From positions 1-64,000 of the forward strand of contig JAJYVT010000004.1 of the NCBI GenBank assembly GCA_021791845.1: 64,000 nucleotides of DNA, in the 5' to 3' direction. The notes under the pieces were generated by a model. It was not told where the DNA came from. It made no database searches and saw only the letters and a program-made list of their open reading frames with translations. Both the position numbers and the translations under genes were made by a program. How positions within the stretch are numbered: the first letter of the stretch is position 1; the number at the start of each line of letters is the position of its first letter. Positions 1 to 8,443 of this stretch are shown piece by piece. The stretch comes from Actinomycetes bacterium. Lineage in GTDB: Bacteria > Actinomycetota > Acidimicrobiia > Acidimicrobiales > RAAP-2.

Positions 1-536
1 TCGTGTGACGTCACCCGGCGGAGGGTCGCGGCCGCCTCGTCCAGCGCGACGAGCCAGCCCGCGGCCTTGTAGCCGAAGGTGGTCGGCAGGGCGGGCTGGA
101 GGAGCGTGCGGGCGGTCATGGGGGTTCCCCGGTACCGGCGGACGAGCGCCGCGCAGGCGTCGGTCGCTGCGTCCAGGTCCTCGAGCACCAGCGTGCACGC
201 CTGCCGGGCGACCAGCATGGCTGCGCTGTCCAGCGCGTCCTGGCTCGTGGCCCCGTGGTGCACCGGGACCGGCCCCTCCCCTCCGGCGGCCTCGACGGCC
301 CGCACGAGGGCGATCACCGGGTTCCCGCTGGCGCGCCCGTCCGCACCGAGCCGGGACGGTGTGAGCTCGGCCCGCCCCGCGGCCCGCGCCACCAGCTCGG
401 CGGAGCCCGGTGGGAGCATGCCCAGCTCCTCTTGGGCTGCCGCCAGCTCGCGCTCGAAGCGCACCAGCGCGTCGACCCAGGCCTCCGGCGCCGTGGCGGC
501 GAGAACGCGATCGGGCGTGAACAGGGCGTCGAACAT
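1..536 (-). CDS. pcaB: 3-carboxy-cis,cis-muconate cycloisomerase, 5' part only
   Basis: This gene should cyclise 3-carboxy-cis,cis-muconate to 4-carboxymuconolactone, the step after ring cleavage in the protocatechuate branch of the 3-oxoadipate pathway. The visible 178 residues begin MFDALFTPDRVLAATAPEAW and carry the GATSQD segment typical of the fumarase/aspartase superfamily members of this type. The start ATG lies 11 bases after the pcaG stop, so the two are probably translated from one message. The 3' part, including the signature loop and catalytic residues of the second half, lies beyond the window edge. Adenylosuccinate lyase is the alternative within the superfamily, but the context argues for pcaB. 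Confidence 0.9.
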   Translation of the reverse strand, partial: MFDALFTPDRVLAATAPEAWVDALVRFERELAAAQEELGMLPPGSAELVARAAGRAELTPSRLGADGRASGNPVIALVRAVEAAGGEGPVPVHHGATSQDALDSAAMLVARQACTLVLEDLDAATDACAALVRRYRGTPMTARTLLQPALPTTFGYKAAGWLVALDEAAATLRRVTSH

Positions 537-547
537 CGAGCCGGCGG

Positions 548-1192
548 TCAGCAGGCGAAGAACACGGTCTCGGCCGCCCCCTGCAGCCGGATGTCGAAGG
601 TGAGCCCACCGCCCTCCGCCACCGCCACCGCCACCAGGGTCGAGCGCCGCTCCGGCGGCACGGCGCCGAGCACCGGGTCGGCGCCGTTGGCCGCGGCCTC
701 GTCGGGGAAGTAGACCCGCGTCCGGACCGGGCGGAGGAGGCCGCGGGCGAACACCAGCAGCTCGACGTGCGGTGCCTGCGGCTCCCCGGTGCGCAGGGCG
801 ACGGGTGCCGGCTTCATCGTCGTGAAGCCGTACCGTCCGGCGGCGTCGGTCAGCGAACGGCCGAACCACGGCTGGTCGCCATCGGGTCCCGCGCCGGTGT
901 CGAAGCGGCCGTCGGGTCCGGACTGCCACAGCTCGAGCATGGCGTCGGGCACCGGGACGCCGTCGCCGTCGAGCACGGTCCCGGTGAGGACGACGGCGCC
1001 GGGCGTCGTGGCGGGGACGACGTCGCGGCGCTCGAGCGGCTCCATCCCCATGGCGAGAAAGGGCCCGATGGTCTGGGATGGCGTCGGGAGCAGCCCTCCG
1101 GCCGGCCCGGATGTCGCCGGCCCGGGAGCCGCCGGCCCGGGGGCGGCCGGCCCGGGAGCCGCCGTCCCGGCGGTCGCCGGCCCGGGGGTCAT
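548..1192 (-). CDS. pcaG: Protocatechuate 3,4-dioxygenase alpha subunit
   Basis: This is the non-iron-binding subunit of the intradiol dioxygenase that opens protocatechuate to 3-carboxy-cis,cis-muconate. The 214-residue product has a core with TPSQTIGPFLAMG near the start and the beta-sandwich segments LELWQSGPDGRFD and RVYFPDEAAAN. The ATG overlaps the pcaH stop by four bases (ATGA), so the subunits are translationally coupled and a 1:1 complex is expected. The first 30 or so residues are an odd Pro-Gly-Ala-rich run of repeated APGPA units encoded by imperfect tandem DNA repeats (about 1090-1190). This is absent from typical PcaG proteins as I know them and may be a disordered tether or a recent expansion. 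Confidence 0.93.
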   Translation of the reverse strand: MTPGPATAGTAAPGPAAPGPAAPGPATSGPAGGLLPTPSQTIGPFLAMGMEPLERRDVVPATTPGAVVLTGTVLDGDGVPVPDAMLELWQSGPDGRFDTGAGPDGDQPWFGRSLTDAAGRYGFTTMKPAPVALRTGEPQAPHVELLVFARGLLRPVRTRVYFPDEAAANGADPVLGAVPPERRSTLVAVAVAEGGGLTFDIRLQGAAETVFFAC

Positions 1193-1962
1193 CGACCCGC
1201 TCCGGTGGCGGCCCCGGCGGGCCCGATGGCCGGACCGCCGACCACGATGTCGAAGTGGTAGCCGAGGCATCGTTGGGGCTCGGTGAGCCGGAGGTCGAAC
1301 CGCGCCACCATGGCGGCCCGGGCGTCGGGGCTGGTGACCGAGCGGAAGATCGGGTCGTAGTCGAACAGTGGGTCGTCGGGGAAGTACATCTGGGTCACGA
1401 GCCGGTGGGTGAAGGCGCGGCCGAACACCGAGAAGTGGAGGTGGGCCGGCCGCCAGGCGTTGGGGTGGTTGCCCCACGGGTAGGCGCCGGGCCGGACGGT
1501 CACGAACCGGTAGTGGCCGTCGCCGTCGGTGAGGCACCGCCCGTAGCCGTCGAAGTTCGGGTCGAGCGGCGCCGGGTGGTCGTCCACGGCGTGCTGGTAC
1601 CTCCCGGCGGCGTTGGCCTGCCACAGCTCGATGAGCTGTCCGGCGACGGGGCGCCCCCAGGTGTCGAGCAGCCGGCCCTCGACGCTCATCCGCTGACCCA
1701 TCGGCTCGTCGGGGTGATGGCAGGTGAGGTCGTGGTCGGACGGGCCGACGGTGCGCTCGCCGAAGACCGGACCCGTGCCGTCGGCCGTGGACGGGGGGAG
1801 GACGAGCAGCGCCTGCAGCGGTGCCCGGCGCGTGGTCGACCGGTAGCCCGGGACGTCGTAGGGAGGGTCGAGCGTGCGCATGTCGAGCGCCGGGAGGCGG
1901 GCCGGGCGGTCGTCCGGGGCGCCGCCGGCGGCCGAGGCCTTCGCTTCAGCGTGCATCGTCAT
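1189..1962 (-). CDS. pcaH: Protocatechuate 3,4-dioxygenase beta subunit (iron-binding)
   Basis: This is the catalytic Fe(III) subunit of protocatechuate 3,4-dioxygenase. All four expected iron ligands are visible: Tyr122 (GRYQH), Tyr161 (PGAYPW), and His174 and His176 (AHLHF). The 257-residue length suits the family. An ATG four codons upstream (position 1974) is possible. I chose 1962 because GGAGG sits six bases before it, whereas the upstream ATG overlaps that ribosome-binding site. It is the third gene of the leftward catI-catJ-pcaH-pcaG-pcaB operon. Confidence 0.95.
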   Translation of the reverse strand: MTMHAEAKASAAGGAPDDRPARLPALDMRTLDPPYDVPGYRSTTRRAPLQALLVLPPSTADGTGPVFGERTVGPSDHDLTCHHPDEPMGQRMSVEGRLLDTWGRPVAGQLIELWQANAAGRYQHAVDDHPAPLDPNFDGYGRCLTDGDGHYRFVTVRPGAYPWGNHPNAWRPAHLHFSVFGRAFTHRLVTQMYFPDDPLFDYDPIFRSVTSPDARAAMVARFDLRLTEPQRCLGYHFDIVVGGPAIGPAGAATGAGR

Positions 1963-1998
1963 GTCGACCTCCACCGGTCGTCGTCCCAGCTCCGTTGG

Positions 1999-2811
1999 TC
2001 ACCGTGGCGGCGCCACCGACCGTACGCCGTCGTCCTGGCTTCCCACCAGCGTGCGCAGGACGGCGAGCTCCTGGGCGGTGGGGGCTGGCGTCGTCCCCAG
2101 CGACGGCGACACGGCCAGCGCCCAGCCGCAGGCGTCGCGGGCGTCCTCCACCGTCACCCCCGGATGGACGCTCGTGAGCACCAGCTCGCACGTCACCGGG
2201 TCGGGTCGCAGGGTGCCCAGGTCGGTCACGACCAGCGTCGGACCGGCGCCGGTGAGACCGAGGCGCTGGCGGTCCCCGGGCCCGGAGCCGAACCCGACGG
2301 TGGAGACGAAGTCGAGCGATGGCACGAACGTCCGCGTGCTCTGGCGCAGGACGACCATGACGCTCCGGCAGGATCCGCCGATCTCGGGTGCGCCCCCCGA
2401 GCCGGGCAGCCGGACCGCGGGGGAGTCGTAGTCGCCGATCACGGTGGTGTTGAGGTTGCCGTACCGGTCGATCTGGGCCGCTCCGAGCATGCCCACGTCG
2501 ATGCGGCCCCCCTGGAGCCAGTAGTTGAAGATCTCCGGCACCGAGACGACGGCGTCGGCGGTCTCGGCCAGCTCGCCGTCGCCGATGGACAGGGGGAGCC
2601 GGTTCGGCTTGGCGCCGATCGTCCCCGACTCGTACACGAGCACGAGCGAGGGCGCGTGGGTGGCGCGTGCCAGGTTGGCCGCCGTGCTGGGTAGTCCGAT
2701 GCCGACGAAGCAGGACCGCCCGTCTCCGAGCGCGCGCGCCGCGGCGACCGTCATCATCTCGTCGGTCGTGAACGGCAGGGTGCCGTCACCGTCGGGGCTG
2801 GGGGCAGGCAT
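1999..2811 (-). CDS. catJ: 3-oxoadipate CoA-transferase beta subunit (CatJ type)
   Basis: This is the beta subunit of the enzyme that moves CoA from succinyl-CoA to 3-oxoadipate, the penultimate step of the pathway. The 270-residue product has the CoA-transferase family I beta pattern: VGIGLPSTAANLAR, then the active-site glutamate region LVYESGTIGA, then GGAPEIGGS. Its closest remembered relatives are CatJ-type subunits (about 260 residues) rather than the shorter PcaJ type. It lies 32 bases after the alpha subunit. IpdB-type subunits are a related alternative, but the neighbours pcaH-pcaG-pcaB favour 3-oxoadipate. Confidence 0.87.
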   Translation of the reverse strand: MPAPSPDGDGTLPFTTDEMMTVAAARALGDGRSCFVGIGLPSTAANLARATHAPSLVLVYESGTIGAKPNRLPLSIGDGELAETADAVVSVPEIFNYWLQGGRIDVGMLGAAQIDRYGNLNTTVIGDYDSPAVRLPGSGGAPEIGGSCRSVMVVLRQSTRTFVPSLDFVSTVGFGSGPGDRQRLGLTGAGPTLVVTDLGTLRPDPVTCELVLTSVHPGVTVEDARDACGWALAVSPSLGTTPAPTAQELAVLRTLVGSQDDGVRSVAPPR

Positions 2812-2843
2812 CGGTGTGCCACCTCGCGGGGGCGCCGGGATGC

Positions 2844-3668
2844 TCACGATGGCGCCATGGCGAGCACGTGCTCGTCGATCCACGCCGTGAAGCGTTCCCG
2901 GCTGCGGCTGATGGCGTCCCAGCGCTCGTAGAACTGGTTGTCGCGTTCGGAGTACCCGGCGGCGTACGAGGGATGGCAGCCGCCCGGCACCAGCGAGACC
3001 GCGCTCACCACCCACGAGGGGAGGACGACGGCGCCGGGGCCGGGGCGCAGCTCGTCTACCACCTCCTCCACCGTGACGAGGCTGCGCCGGGCGGCCAGGA
3101 CCGCCTCCTTCTGGACTCCGGTGATGCCCCACAGGGCCACGTTGCCGCTCCGGTCGGCGTGCTGGGCGTGGATCACGGCGACGTCGGGGCGCACCGCCCG
3201 AACGGCGGTGAGGCGCTCGCCGGTGAACGGGCAGGTGACGGTGGCGACCGCGGTGCCGGTCCGGCCGTCGAGCCCGGTGCCGGCGTACCCGCGCAGCACG
3301 GCGAAGGGGAGTCCCGACGCGCCGGCGACGTAGGCATTGGTCAGCCCGGCGTGGCTGTGCTCTTCGAGCTCGAGCGGAGCCGGCCACCCGTGCTCGACGG
3401 CGTCACGGAACCGGTGCAAGGAGCCCACGCCCGGGTTGCCGGCCCACGAGAAGACGAGCCGCCGGGCGCAACCGGCGCCGATCAGCTGGTCGTAGACCAG
3501 GTCGGGGGTGAGCCGCACCAGGGTAAGGTCCCGCCGACCTTGGCGGATGACCTCGTGGGCGGCGGCAAAGGGGATGAGGTGCGTGAACCCTTCGAGGGAC
3601 ACGCAGTCGCCGTCGGAGACCAGCTCGGACACGGCGTCGGCCAGCGGGCGCAGCGCCGTCGTGCTCAT
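2844..3668 (-). CDS. catI: 3-oxoadipate CoA-transferase alpha subunit (CatI type)
   Basis: This is the alpha subunit partner of the following gene. The 274-residue protein contains LEGFTHLIPFAAAHEVIRQ, LTPDLVYDQLIGAGCA and AGNPGVGSLHRFRDA, all characteristic of CatI-type subunits. An open frame extends upstream to 3806, but those codons overlap the promoter and encode an unrelated Arg-rich stretch. I therefore take the ATG at 3668 (MSTTALRPLADAV), where family similarity begins. It is the first gene of the leftward aromatic operon. Distal enzymes pcaC, pcaD and the thiolase are not in view and may follow pcaB outside the window. Confidence 0.88.
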   Translation of the reverse strand: MSTTALRPLADAVSELVSDGDCVSLEGFTHLIPFAAAHEVIRQGRRDLTLVRLTPDLVYDQLIGAGCARRLVFSWAGNPGVGSLHRFRDAVEHGWPAPLELEEHSHAGLTNAYVAGASGLPFAVLRGYAGTGLDGRTGTAVATVTCPFTGERLTAVRAVRPDVAVIHAQHADRSGNVALWGITGVQKEAVLAARRSLVTVEEVVDELRPGPGAVVLPSWVVSAVSLVPGGCHPSYAAGYSERDNQFYERWDAISRSRERFTAWIDEHVLAMAPS

Positions 3669-3759
3669 GCCGGCCTGCCATCGGCGGGCGGCGCGACGCC
3701 CGGGCGCCCACGGCCTGGCCTGGCGGCGCTCCTGGTCACCCCTCGTCCCCCCCCGATCT

Positions 3760-3774
3760 GTGCGGCACTCGCAC
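3760..3774. promoter_or_regulatory. Inverted repeat in catI leader, putative operator
   Basis: GTGCG and CGCAC flank a five-base centre. The site lies about 12 bases downstream of the predicted catI transcription start. It shares the TGCG/CGCA core with the palindromes at 3902-3923 on the other side of this control region, which suggests one repressor or activator acting on both directions. Regulator identity is unknown; an IclR-family protein is usual for pca/pob genes but none is in the window. Confidence 0.4.
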
Positions 3775-3793
3775 TTTCGTTCAGCAAGAGAAC

Positions 3794-3822
3794 AGGCTAA
3801 GGACATCGACCCTGCGTGTCAA
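3794..3822 (-). promoter_or_regulatory. Promoter for the catIJ-pcaHGB operon
   Basis: On the minus strand TTGACA (3822-3817) is followed after 17 bases by TAGCCT (3799-3794), an excellent housekeeping-sigma match for an actinobacterium. It predicts a start near 3787 and an untranslated leader of about 120 bases before the catI ATG at 3668. The 356-base space between catI and the aldehyde dehydrogenase holds this promoter, the rightward promoter and three inverted repeats, and no gene that I can see. Confidence 0.6.
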
Positions 3823-3873
3823 CGAACTGGTCCCCCCGACCCCCGGGCGGGCGTCGAAGCCCCGGGGGCTGTG

Positions 3874-3902
3874 TTGACAGCGGCGGGCGCGCGGATCAGA
3901 GT
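3874..3902 (+). promoter_or_regulatory. Promoter for aldehyde dehydrogenase and pobA
   Basis: TTGACA (3874-3879) is separated by 17 bases from CAGAGT (3897-3902), predicting a start near 3909. The -10 box abuts the TGCGA/TCGCA palindromes, so a bound regulator would directly affect RNA polymerase. Confidence 0.5.
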
Positions 3903-3923
3903 GCGAGGACCGTCGCAGTGCGA
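3902..3923. promoter_or_regulatory. Overlapping TGCGA/TCGCA palindromes, putative operator
   Basis: TGCGA (3902-3906) and TCGCA (3913-3917) form an inverted repeat around six bases, and TCGCAGTGCGA (3913-3923) is itself a perfect palindrome with a one-base centre. They cover the end of the -10 box and the start point of the rightward promoter. Confidence 0.45.
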
Positions 3924-4024
3924 ATCATCGTGCGACGAGCGAACATCCGTTGTCGCAGGCCGACTGGAGGGGGTGACGGCTGTCGCCGTCCGGCGGCCGC
4001 GGCGTCCGGGACAGAGGAGGGGCC

Positions 4025-5488
4025 GTGGGACTGCTCGACGATCGGCGGTGGGAGGGCCAGATCTGGCGCGACGGGGCGTGGTGCGCCGGGCGAGGCGGGG
4101 CGCGCGAGGTGCTGGAGCCCGCCACCGGCAAGGTGCTCGGGACGATCGGCCTGGCGTCGGCCGACGACGTGGCGGACGCGGCCGAGGCGGCGGCGAAGGC
4201 CCAGCCGGACTGGGCGGCAGCCCCGTTCCACGAGCGCGCCGCCGTCCTGCGCCGTGCCGGGGACCTGCTCCACGCCAACGCGCCGGAGATCGAGGACTGG
4301 CTCGTACGGGAGGCGGGCTCGATCCGGCCCAAGGCGGCGTTCGAGATCGCCGTCTCGGCGGCCGAGTGCTACGAGGCGGCGGCGCTGCCGTCCCACCCGT
4401 ACGGCCAGCTGCTCGCGACGGCGGACCCCCGCCTTTCGATGGCGCGCCGCCGGCCGGTGGGGGTGGTGGGCGTGATCGCGCCGTTCAACGTCCCACTGAT
4501 CCTGTCCATGCGCTCGGTGGCGCCGGCACTCGCGCTGGGGAACGCGGTGGTCCTGAAGCCGGACCCCCGGACCGCGGTCGGCGGGGGCGCGGTGCTCGCC
4601 GCGCTGTTCGAGGCGGCGGGGCTGCCGGCCGGCGTGCTGCAGGTGCTCCCGGGAGACGCCGTCGCCGGTCAAGCCGTGGTGGAGGCGCCGGCGGTGCGGG
4701 TCGTGTCGTTCACCGGCTCGACGCGTGCGGGTCGAGCGGTGGGCGAGCTGGCGGCCCGCCACCTGAAGCGCGCCCATCTCGAGCTCGGCGGCAACTCGGC
4801 CATGGTCGTCCTCGAGGACGCCGACGTGGCCGCCGCCGCCGGTCTTGCGGCGTGGGGCTCCTTCTTCCACCAGGGCCAGATCTGCATGACGACGGGCCGC
4901 CACCTCGTCGCCCAGCCGTTGGTCGAGGAGTACGTCGCCGCACTGGCCGCCAAGGCCGAAGCCCTTCCGGTCGGGGACCCGGCAACCGACCAGGTCGCAC
5001 TGGGCCCGGTGATCGACGCGGTCCAGCGCGACCGCATCCACTCGATGGTGGAGTCCAGCGTGGGCGCGGGCGCGACGGTGGCGGCCGGCGGCCGCTACGA
5101 GGAGCTCTTCTACCGCCCGACGGTGCTCACCGGTGTCTCGGCGGACATGCCGGCCTACGCCGAGGAGGTGTTCGGCCCGGTCGCCCCCGTGCTGGCGTTC
5201 GACAGCCTCGACGAGGCGGTGGGGCTGGCGGCGGCCACGTCCTACGGGCTCTCGCTGTCGGTGGTGACGACCGATCCGCTGGGGGCGCTCGAGCTCTGCG
5301 AGCGCATCCCGAGCGGCGCCGTGCACATCAACGACCAGACCGTGAACGACGAGGCGCAGATCCCGTTCGGCGGTGTCGGCGACTCCGGCACGGGCGCCCG
5401 GTTCGGCGGGGCGGCGGCCAACATCGAGGCGTTCACCGACACCCAGTGGGTCACGATGCGGCGGACGCCCGCCGTCTACCCGTTCTAG
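4025..5488 (+). CDS. Benzaldehyde/vanillin-type aldehyde dehydrogenase
   Basis: This NAD(P)-dependent enzyme should oxidise an aromatic aldehyde to the acid. The 487-residue chain has the catalytic glutamate at 253 (ELGGNSA), the catalytic cysteine at 287 (GQICMTTGR) and the C-terminal FGGVGDSGTG segment. The closing MRRTPAVYPF and the GQICM context resemble benzaldehyde and vanillin dehydrogenases rather than acetaldehyde or semialdehyde enzymes. The GTG start follows a GAGGAGG ribosome-binding site. Its place before pobA, and the hydroxycinnamate genes at 22.6-25.1 kb that would make 4-hydroxybenzaldehyde or vanillin, suggest it links the two modules. That substrate assignment is inference. 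Confidence 0.8.
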   Translation: MGLLDDRRWEGQIWRDGAWCAGRGGAREVLEPATGKVLGTIGLASADDVADAAEAAAKAQPDWAAAPFHERAAVLRRAGDLLHANAPEIEDWLVREAGSIRPKAAFEIAVSAAECYEAAALPSHPYGQLLATADPRLSMARRRPVGVVGVIAPFNVPLILSMRSVAPALALGNAVVLKPDPRTAVGGGAVLAALFEAAGLPAGVLQVLPGDAVAGQAVVEAPAVRVVSFTGSTRAGRAVGELAARHLKRAHLELGGNSAMVVLEDADVAAAAGLAAWGSFFHQGQICMTTGRHLVAQPLVEEYVAALAAKAEALPVGDPATDQVALGPVIDAVQRDRIHSMVESSVGAGATVAAGGRYEELFYRPTVLTGVSADMPAYAEEVFGPVAPVLAFDSLDEAVGLAAATSYGLSLSVVTTDPLGALELCERIPSGAVHINDQTVNDEAQIPFGGVGDSGTGARFGGAAANIEAFTDTQWVTMRRTPAVYPF

Positions 5489-5550
5489 GCGCCCGCCCGT
5501 CGCATGGAGGGTGACGGCAACGGCGCGCCGGCGGCGGTCGGGGGCGGGGT

Positions 5551-6759
5551 GTGACGACGGTTCGAACGCAGGTGGGCATCGTGGGCGCCGGGCCGGCCGG
5601 ACTGCTGCTCTCCCACCTCCTGGCCCGGGCCGGCGTCGAGTCGGTGGTGCTCGAGCGCCGCAGCCGCGAGTACGTGGAGCAGCGGGTACGGGCCGGCGTG
5701 CTCGAGCACAGCACGGCTGCGCTGCTGGACGCCTGCGGCGTGGGCGGGCGCATGCGGCGGGAGGGCCTCGTCCACCACGGGATCGAGCTGCGCTTCGCCG
5801 GTGCGCGTCACCGGGTGCCGTTGACCGAGCTGGCCGGTGGCCGATCGATCGTCGTCTACGGCCAGCAGGAGGTGGTGAAGGACCTCATCGACGCCCGACT
5901 GGCGGCCGGGGGCCGCATCGAGTTCGACACCGAGGCGGTGGGCATCGAGGGCTGGGAGGGGACCGGCGGGGCGACGCCCGCCGTGCACTTCGTGGACGCC
6001 GCGGGCCGGGCAGGGACGCTCTCGTGCGACGTGGTGTGCGGCTGCGACGGCGCCCACGGGGCGTCCCGGGCCGCGGTGGCCGGCCGGGCGAGGGTCTTCA
6101 GCCATCGGCACCCGTTCGCCTGGCTCGGGATCCTGGCCGAGGCGCCCCCGGCGACCGAGGAGCTGATCTACTGCCGCCACGATCGCGGGTTCTCCCTCTA
6201 CTCGATGCGGTCGCCCACGCTGAGCCGGCTGTACCTCCAGGTCGAGCCGGGGACGCCGCTGGAGGACTGGCCGGACGAGCGCATCTGGGACGAACTGGCA
6301 GCCCGGCTGCACGTCGAGGGCTGGGAGATGAGCGTCGGGCCGATCGTCGAGCGCTCGGTGACCGACATGCAGAGCGTGGTGGTCGAGCCGATGCGGTTCG
6401 GATCCCTGTTCCTCGCCGGGGACGCCGCCCACGTCGTCCCCCCCACCGGTGCCAAGGGCATGAACCTGGCCGTGGCCGACGTCCGCCTCCTCGCCGAGGC
6501 GCTCGTGCCGCTCCTCCAGGCGGGTGACGGCTCCCTGGCCGACGAGTACTCGGCCCGCTGCCTGCGCCGGGTGTGGCGGGCGCAGGAGCTGTCCACCTGG
6601 ATGACGATGATGCTCCACCCCCTGACGGGGGAGGACTTCAACGGCCGGCTGCAGTTGGCCCGCCTGGACCACCTGGTGCACTCGGAGGGCGCGAGCCGGT
6701 GGCTGGCCGAGAATTACGTGGACCTGACCGGCGGCGCCGGCCTTGTTACAGGTGCTTGA
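5551..6759 (+). CDS. pobA: 4-hydroxybenzoate 3-monooxygenase
   Basis: This flavoprotein hydroxylates 4-hydroxybenzoate to protocatechuate, the substrate of pcaHG. The 402-residue length fits. The FAD-binding GAGPAG lies at residues 12-17, the RAGVLEH segment diagnostic of PobA at about 47-53, and the second FAD/ribityl motif DAAHVVPPTGAKG at about 291-303. It starts with GTG 62 bases after the aldehyde dehydrogenase stop and is probably co-transcribed with it. Other aromatic hydroxylases share the fold, but RAGVLEH together with the neighbours makes PobA very likely. Confidence 0.93.
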   Translation: MTTVRTQVGIVGAGPAGLLLSHLLARAGVESVVLERRSREYVEQRVRAGVLEHSTAALLDACGVGGRMRREGLVHHGIELRFAGARHRVPLTELAGGRSIVVYGQQEVVKDLIDARLAAGGRIEFDTEAVGIEGWEGTGGATPAVHFVDAAGRAGTLSCDVVCGCDGAHGASRAAVAGRARVFSHRHPFAWLGILAEAPPATEELIYCRHDRGFSLYSMRSPTLSRLYLQVEPGTPLEDWPDERIWDELAARLHVEGWEMSVGPIVERSVTDMQSVVVEPMRFGSLFLAGDAAHVVPPTGAKGMNLAVADVRLLAEALVPLLQAGDGSLADEYSARCLRRVWRAQELSTWMTMMLHPLTGEDFNGRLQLARLDHLVHSEGASRWLAENYVDLTGGAGLVTGA

Positions 6760-6823
6760 CACACCTGGGTCGGTCTGCGACGATGTGTTCACTATACGCA
6801 TAGGTGTTCGCCTGTCGAACACC
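6756..6823 (+). promoter_or_regulatory. Promoter and GGTGTTCG palindrome before the first ABC importer
   Basis: TTGACA (6756-6761, overlapping the pobA stop) and GACGAT (6779-6784) are 17 bases apart. Downstream, GGTGTTCG (6803-6810) and CGAACACC (6816-6823) form a perfect eight-base inverted repeat around CCTGT. A smaller repeat, CTAT/ATAG, lies at 6792-6803. The core TGTTCG-N5-CGAACA also occurs at 22544-22560 between a marR gene and the hydroxycinnamate genes, suggesting shared control. The leader of about 200 bases to the importer gene shows no other clear element. Confidence 0.5.
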
Positions 6824-6999
6824 GCCCGAGCGTGCCGGGACCGACCGGCCGCGGAGCACCGGAGCGTGCGGCCTGCGCGCCCACCGGTCGGGGTGGCGCC
6901 GGCAGGCGACGCGGGCAGCGGGCCGGCGTTCCGCCGGTCGCAGCGGCGCCCGGCACTGCGAGCAGGCCTCGGGGCCTGCGCCGATGCAAGGGGGGAGCA

Positions 7000-8427
7000 A
7001 TGCCAGACGAGGGACGGACCGGCCCGCATGGCGGCGGCGGGAACGCCGACGTGCCGGAGATCGAGCGGCCGGGCGGCATCGACCGGCGCAGCCTGCTCAA
7101 GCTCGTGGGGGCCGGGGCGCTCGGCGCCGGGGCGGCCGCGGTGCTCTCGTCGTCGGCCGGCGCCTCGTCGGTGCTGCGCTCGGCCCGCTCGAGCCGGCTG
7201 ACCTCGGCCAAGTCGGGGACCATCCACATCGGCTACATCACGCCCCGCACCGGCGCCCTGGCCGGCTTCGCTGAGTCGGACCCGTTCGTGCTGAAGAAGA
7301 TCCGGAGCACCTCCCAGTACCACAAGGGCATCACCGTCGGGGGCAAGCGGTACTCGGTCAAGATCACGGTCGCCGACAGCCAGTCGACAACCAACCGTGC
7401 CGCGCAGGTGGCGCAGCAGCTGGCGCTCAGCACAAAGGTCGACTTGATCCTCACGGCCAACGCCCCCGAGACCACCAACCCGGTGGCGTCGGCGGCGGAG
7501 CAGTACCACACCCCGTGCCTGGCCACGGTGGTCCCGTGGGAGTCGTGGTACGCGGGCCTCGGGGGCGACCCGCTCGAGCCGACGAAGACGTTCAAGTACT
7601 GCACCGTGTTCTTCTTCGGGATGAAGGAGTTTGCCGGGACGTTCCTGCCGATGTGGGAGCGCGTCCAGCGGGAGACCAAGGCCGACAAGGTGTTCGCCGG
7701 CATGTACCCAAACGACGCCGACGGCAACGCCTTCCGGGAGGGCTTCCCGCCGTTCGCCGAGAAGCTCGGCTACACGTTCGTGACAGGCGGGAGCTACACC
7801 GACGGCACGTCGACATACTCGTCGATGATCGGCAAGTTCAAGTCCGGCAACTGCACATTCTACTCGAACGCCCCGTTGCCGCCCACATTCAACACGATGT
7901 GGAAGCAGGCCATCACCGAGGGCTACAAGCCGAAGCTGGCGACCGTGGCCAAGGTGCTGCTCTTCCCCTCCACAGTCGCCGCGTTGGGCAAGCTGGCGGA
8001 GAACATCGCCACCGACGCGTGGTGGACGCCCTTCTCGCCGTACAAGTCGTCGCTGGACGGCACCACGACGCACGCGCTGGCCAAGGAGTGGCAGGACTCC
8101 TCGGGCAACCTGTGGTGGCAGTCGCTGGGCTCGTCGTACTCCCTCTTCGAGGTGGCGGTGGAGGCCTTCAAGGCGGTGGACACACCGCACGACCATGCCG
8201 CCGTGGCCGCAGCGCTCCACAAGGTCCACTACACGGGCATGTGCGGGCCGATCGACTTCGCCAACGGGCCGGCGCCGGGCGTCGGCATCATCCTGCCCGT
8301 CGGCGTCCAGTGGAAGCCGGGCAAGAAGATCTTCGGGAAGAAGTTCCCCTGGGAGCCCTTCGTGGTGGACAACGCCCTCAACAAGCACGTGAAGATCACC
8401 GGCGACCTGGTCGCCGGCACCTACTAG
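7000..8427 (+). CDS. ABC importer substrate-binding protein, Tat-exported, branched-chain/aromatic acid type
   Basis: This periplasmic-binding-protein type I (LivJ-like) protein of 475 residues should capture the substrate for the importer encoded downstream. The N-terminus has a twin-arginine motif (DRRSLLKL, about residues 28-35) followed by an alanine-rich hydrophobic stretch, so Tat export of a folded protein is likely. The ligand-binding domain begins at GTIHIGYITPRTGALAGF. The ATG at 7000 follows a GGGGGGAG ribosome-binding site; an upstream in-frame extension to 6832 runs into the operator and is rejected. Its position after pobA suggests uptake of an aromatic acid or related carboxylate, which is inference. 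Proteins of this family also bind amino acids and amides. Confidence 0.85.
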   Translation: MPDEGRTGPHGGGGNADVPEIERPGGIDRRSLLKLVGAGALGAGAAAVLSSSAGASSVLRSARSSRLTSAKSGTIHIGYITPRTGALAGFAESDPFVLKKIRSTSQYHKGITVGGKRYSVKITVADSQSTTNRAAQVAQQLALSTKVDLILTANAPETTNPVASAAEQYHTPCLATVVPWESWYAGLGGDPLEPTKTFKYCTVFFFGMKEFAGTFLPMWERVQRETKADKVFAGMYPNDADGNAFREGFPPFAEKLGYTFVTGGSYTDGTSTYSSMIGKFKSGNCTFYSNAPLPPTFNTMWKQAITEGYKPKLATVAKVLLFPSTVAALGKLAENIATDAWWTPFSPYKSSLDGTTTHALAKEWQDSSGNLWWQSLGSSYSLFEVAVEAFKAVDTPHDHAAVAAALHKVHYTGMCGPIDFANGPAPGVGIILPVGVQWKPGKKIFGKKFPWEPFVVDNALNKHVKITGDLVAGTY

Positions 8428-8443
8428 TCGCACAATTGGGGTC

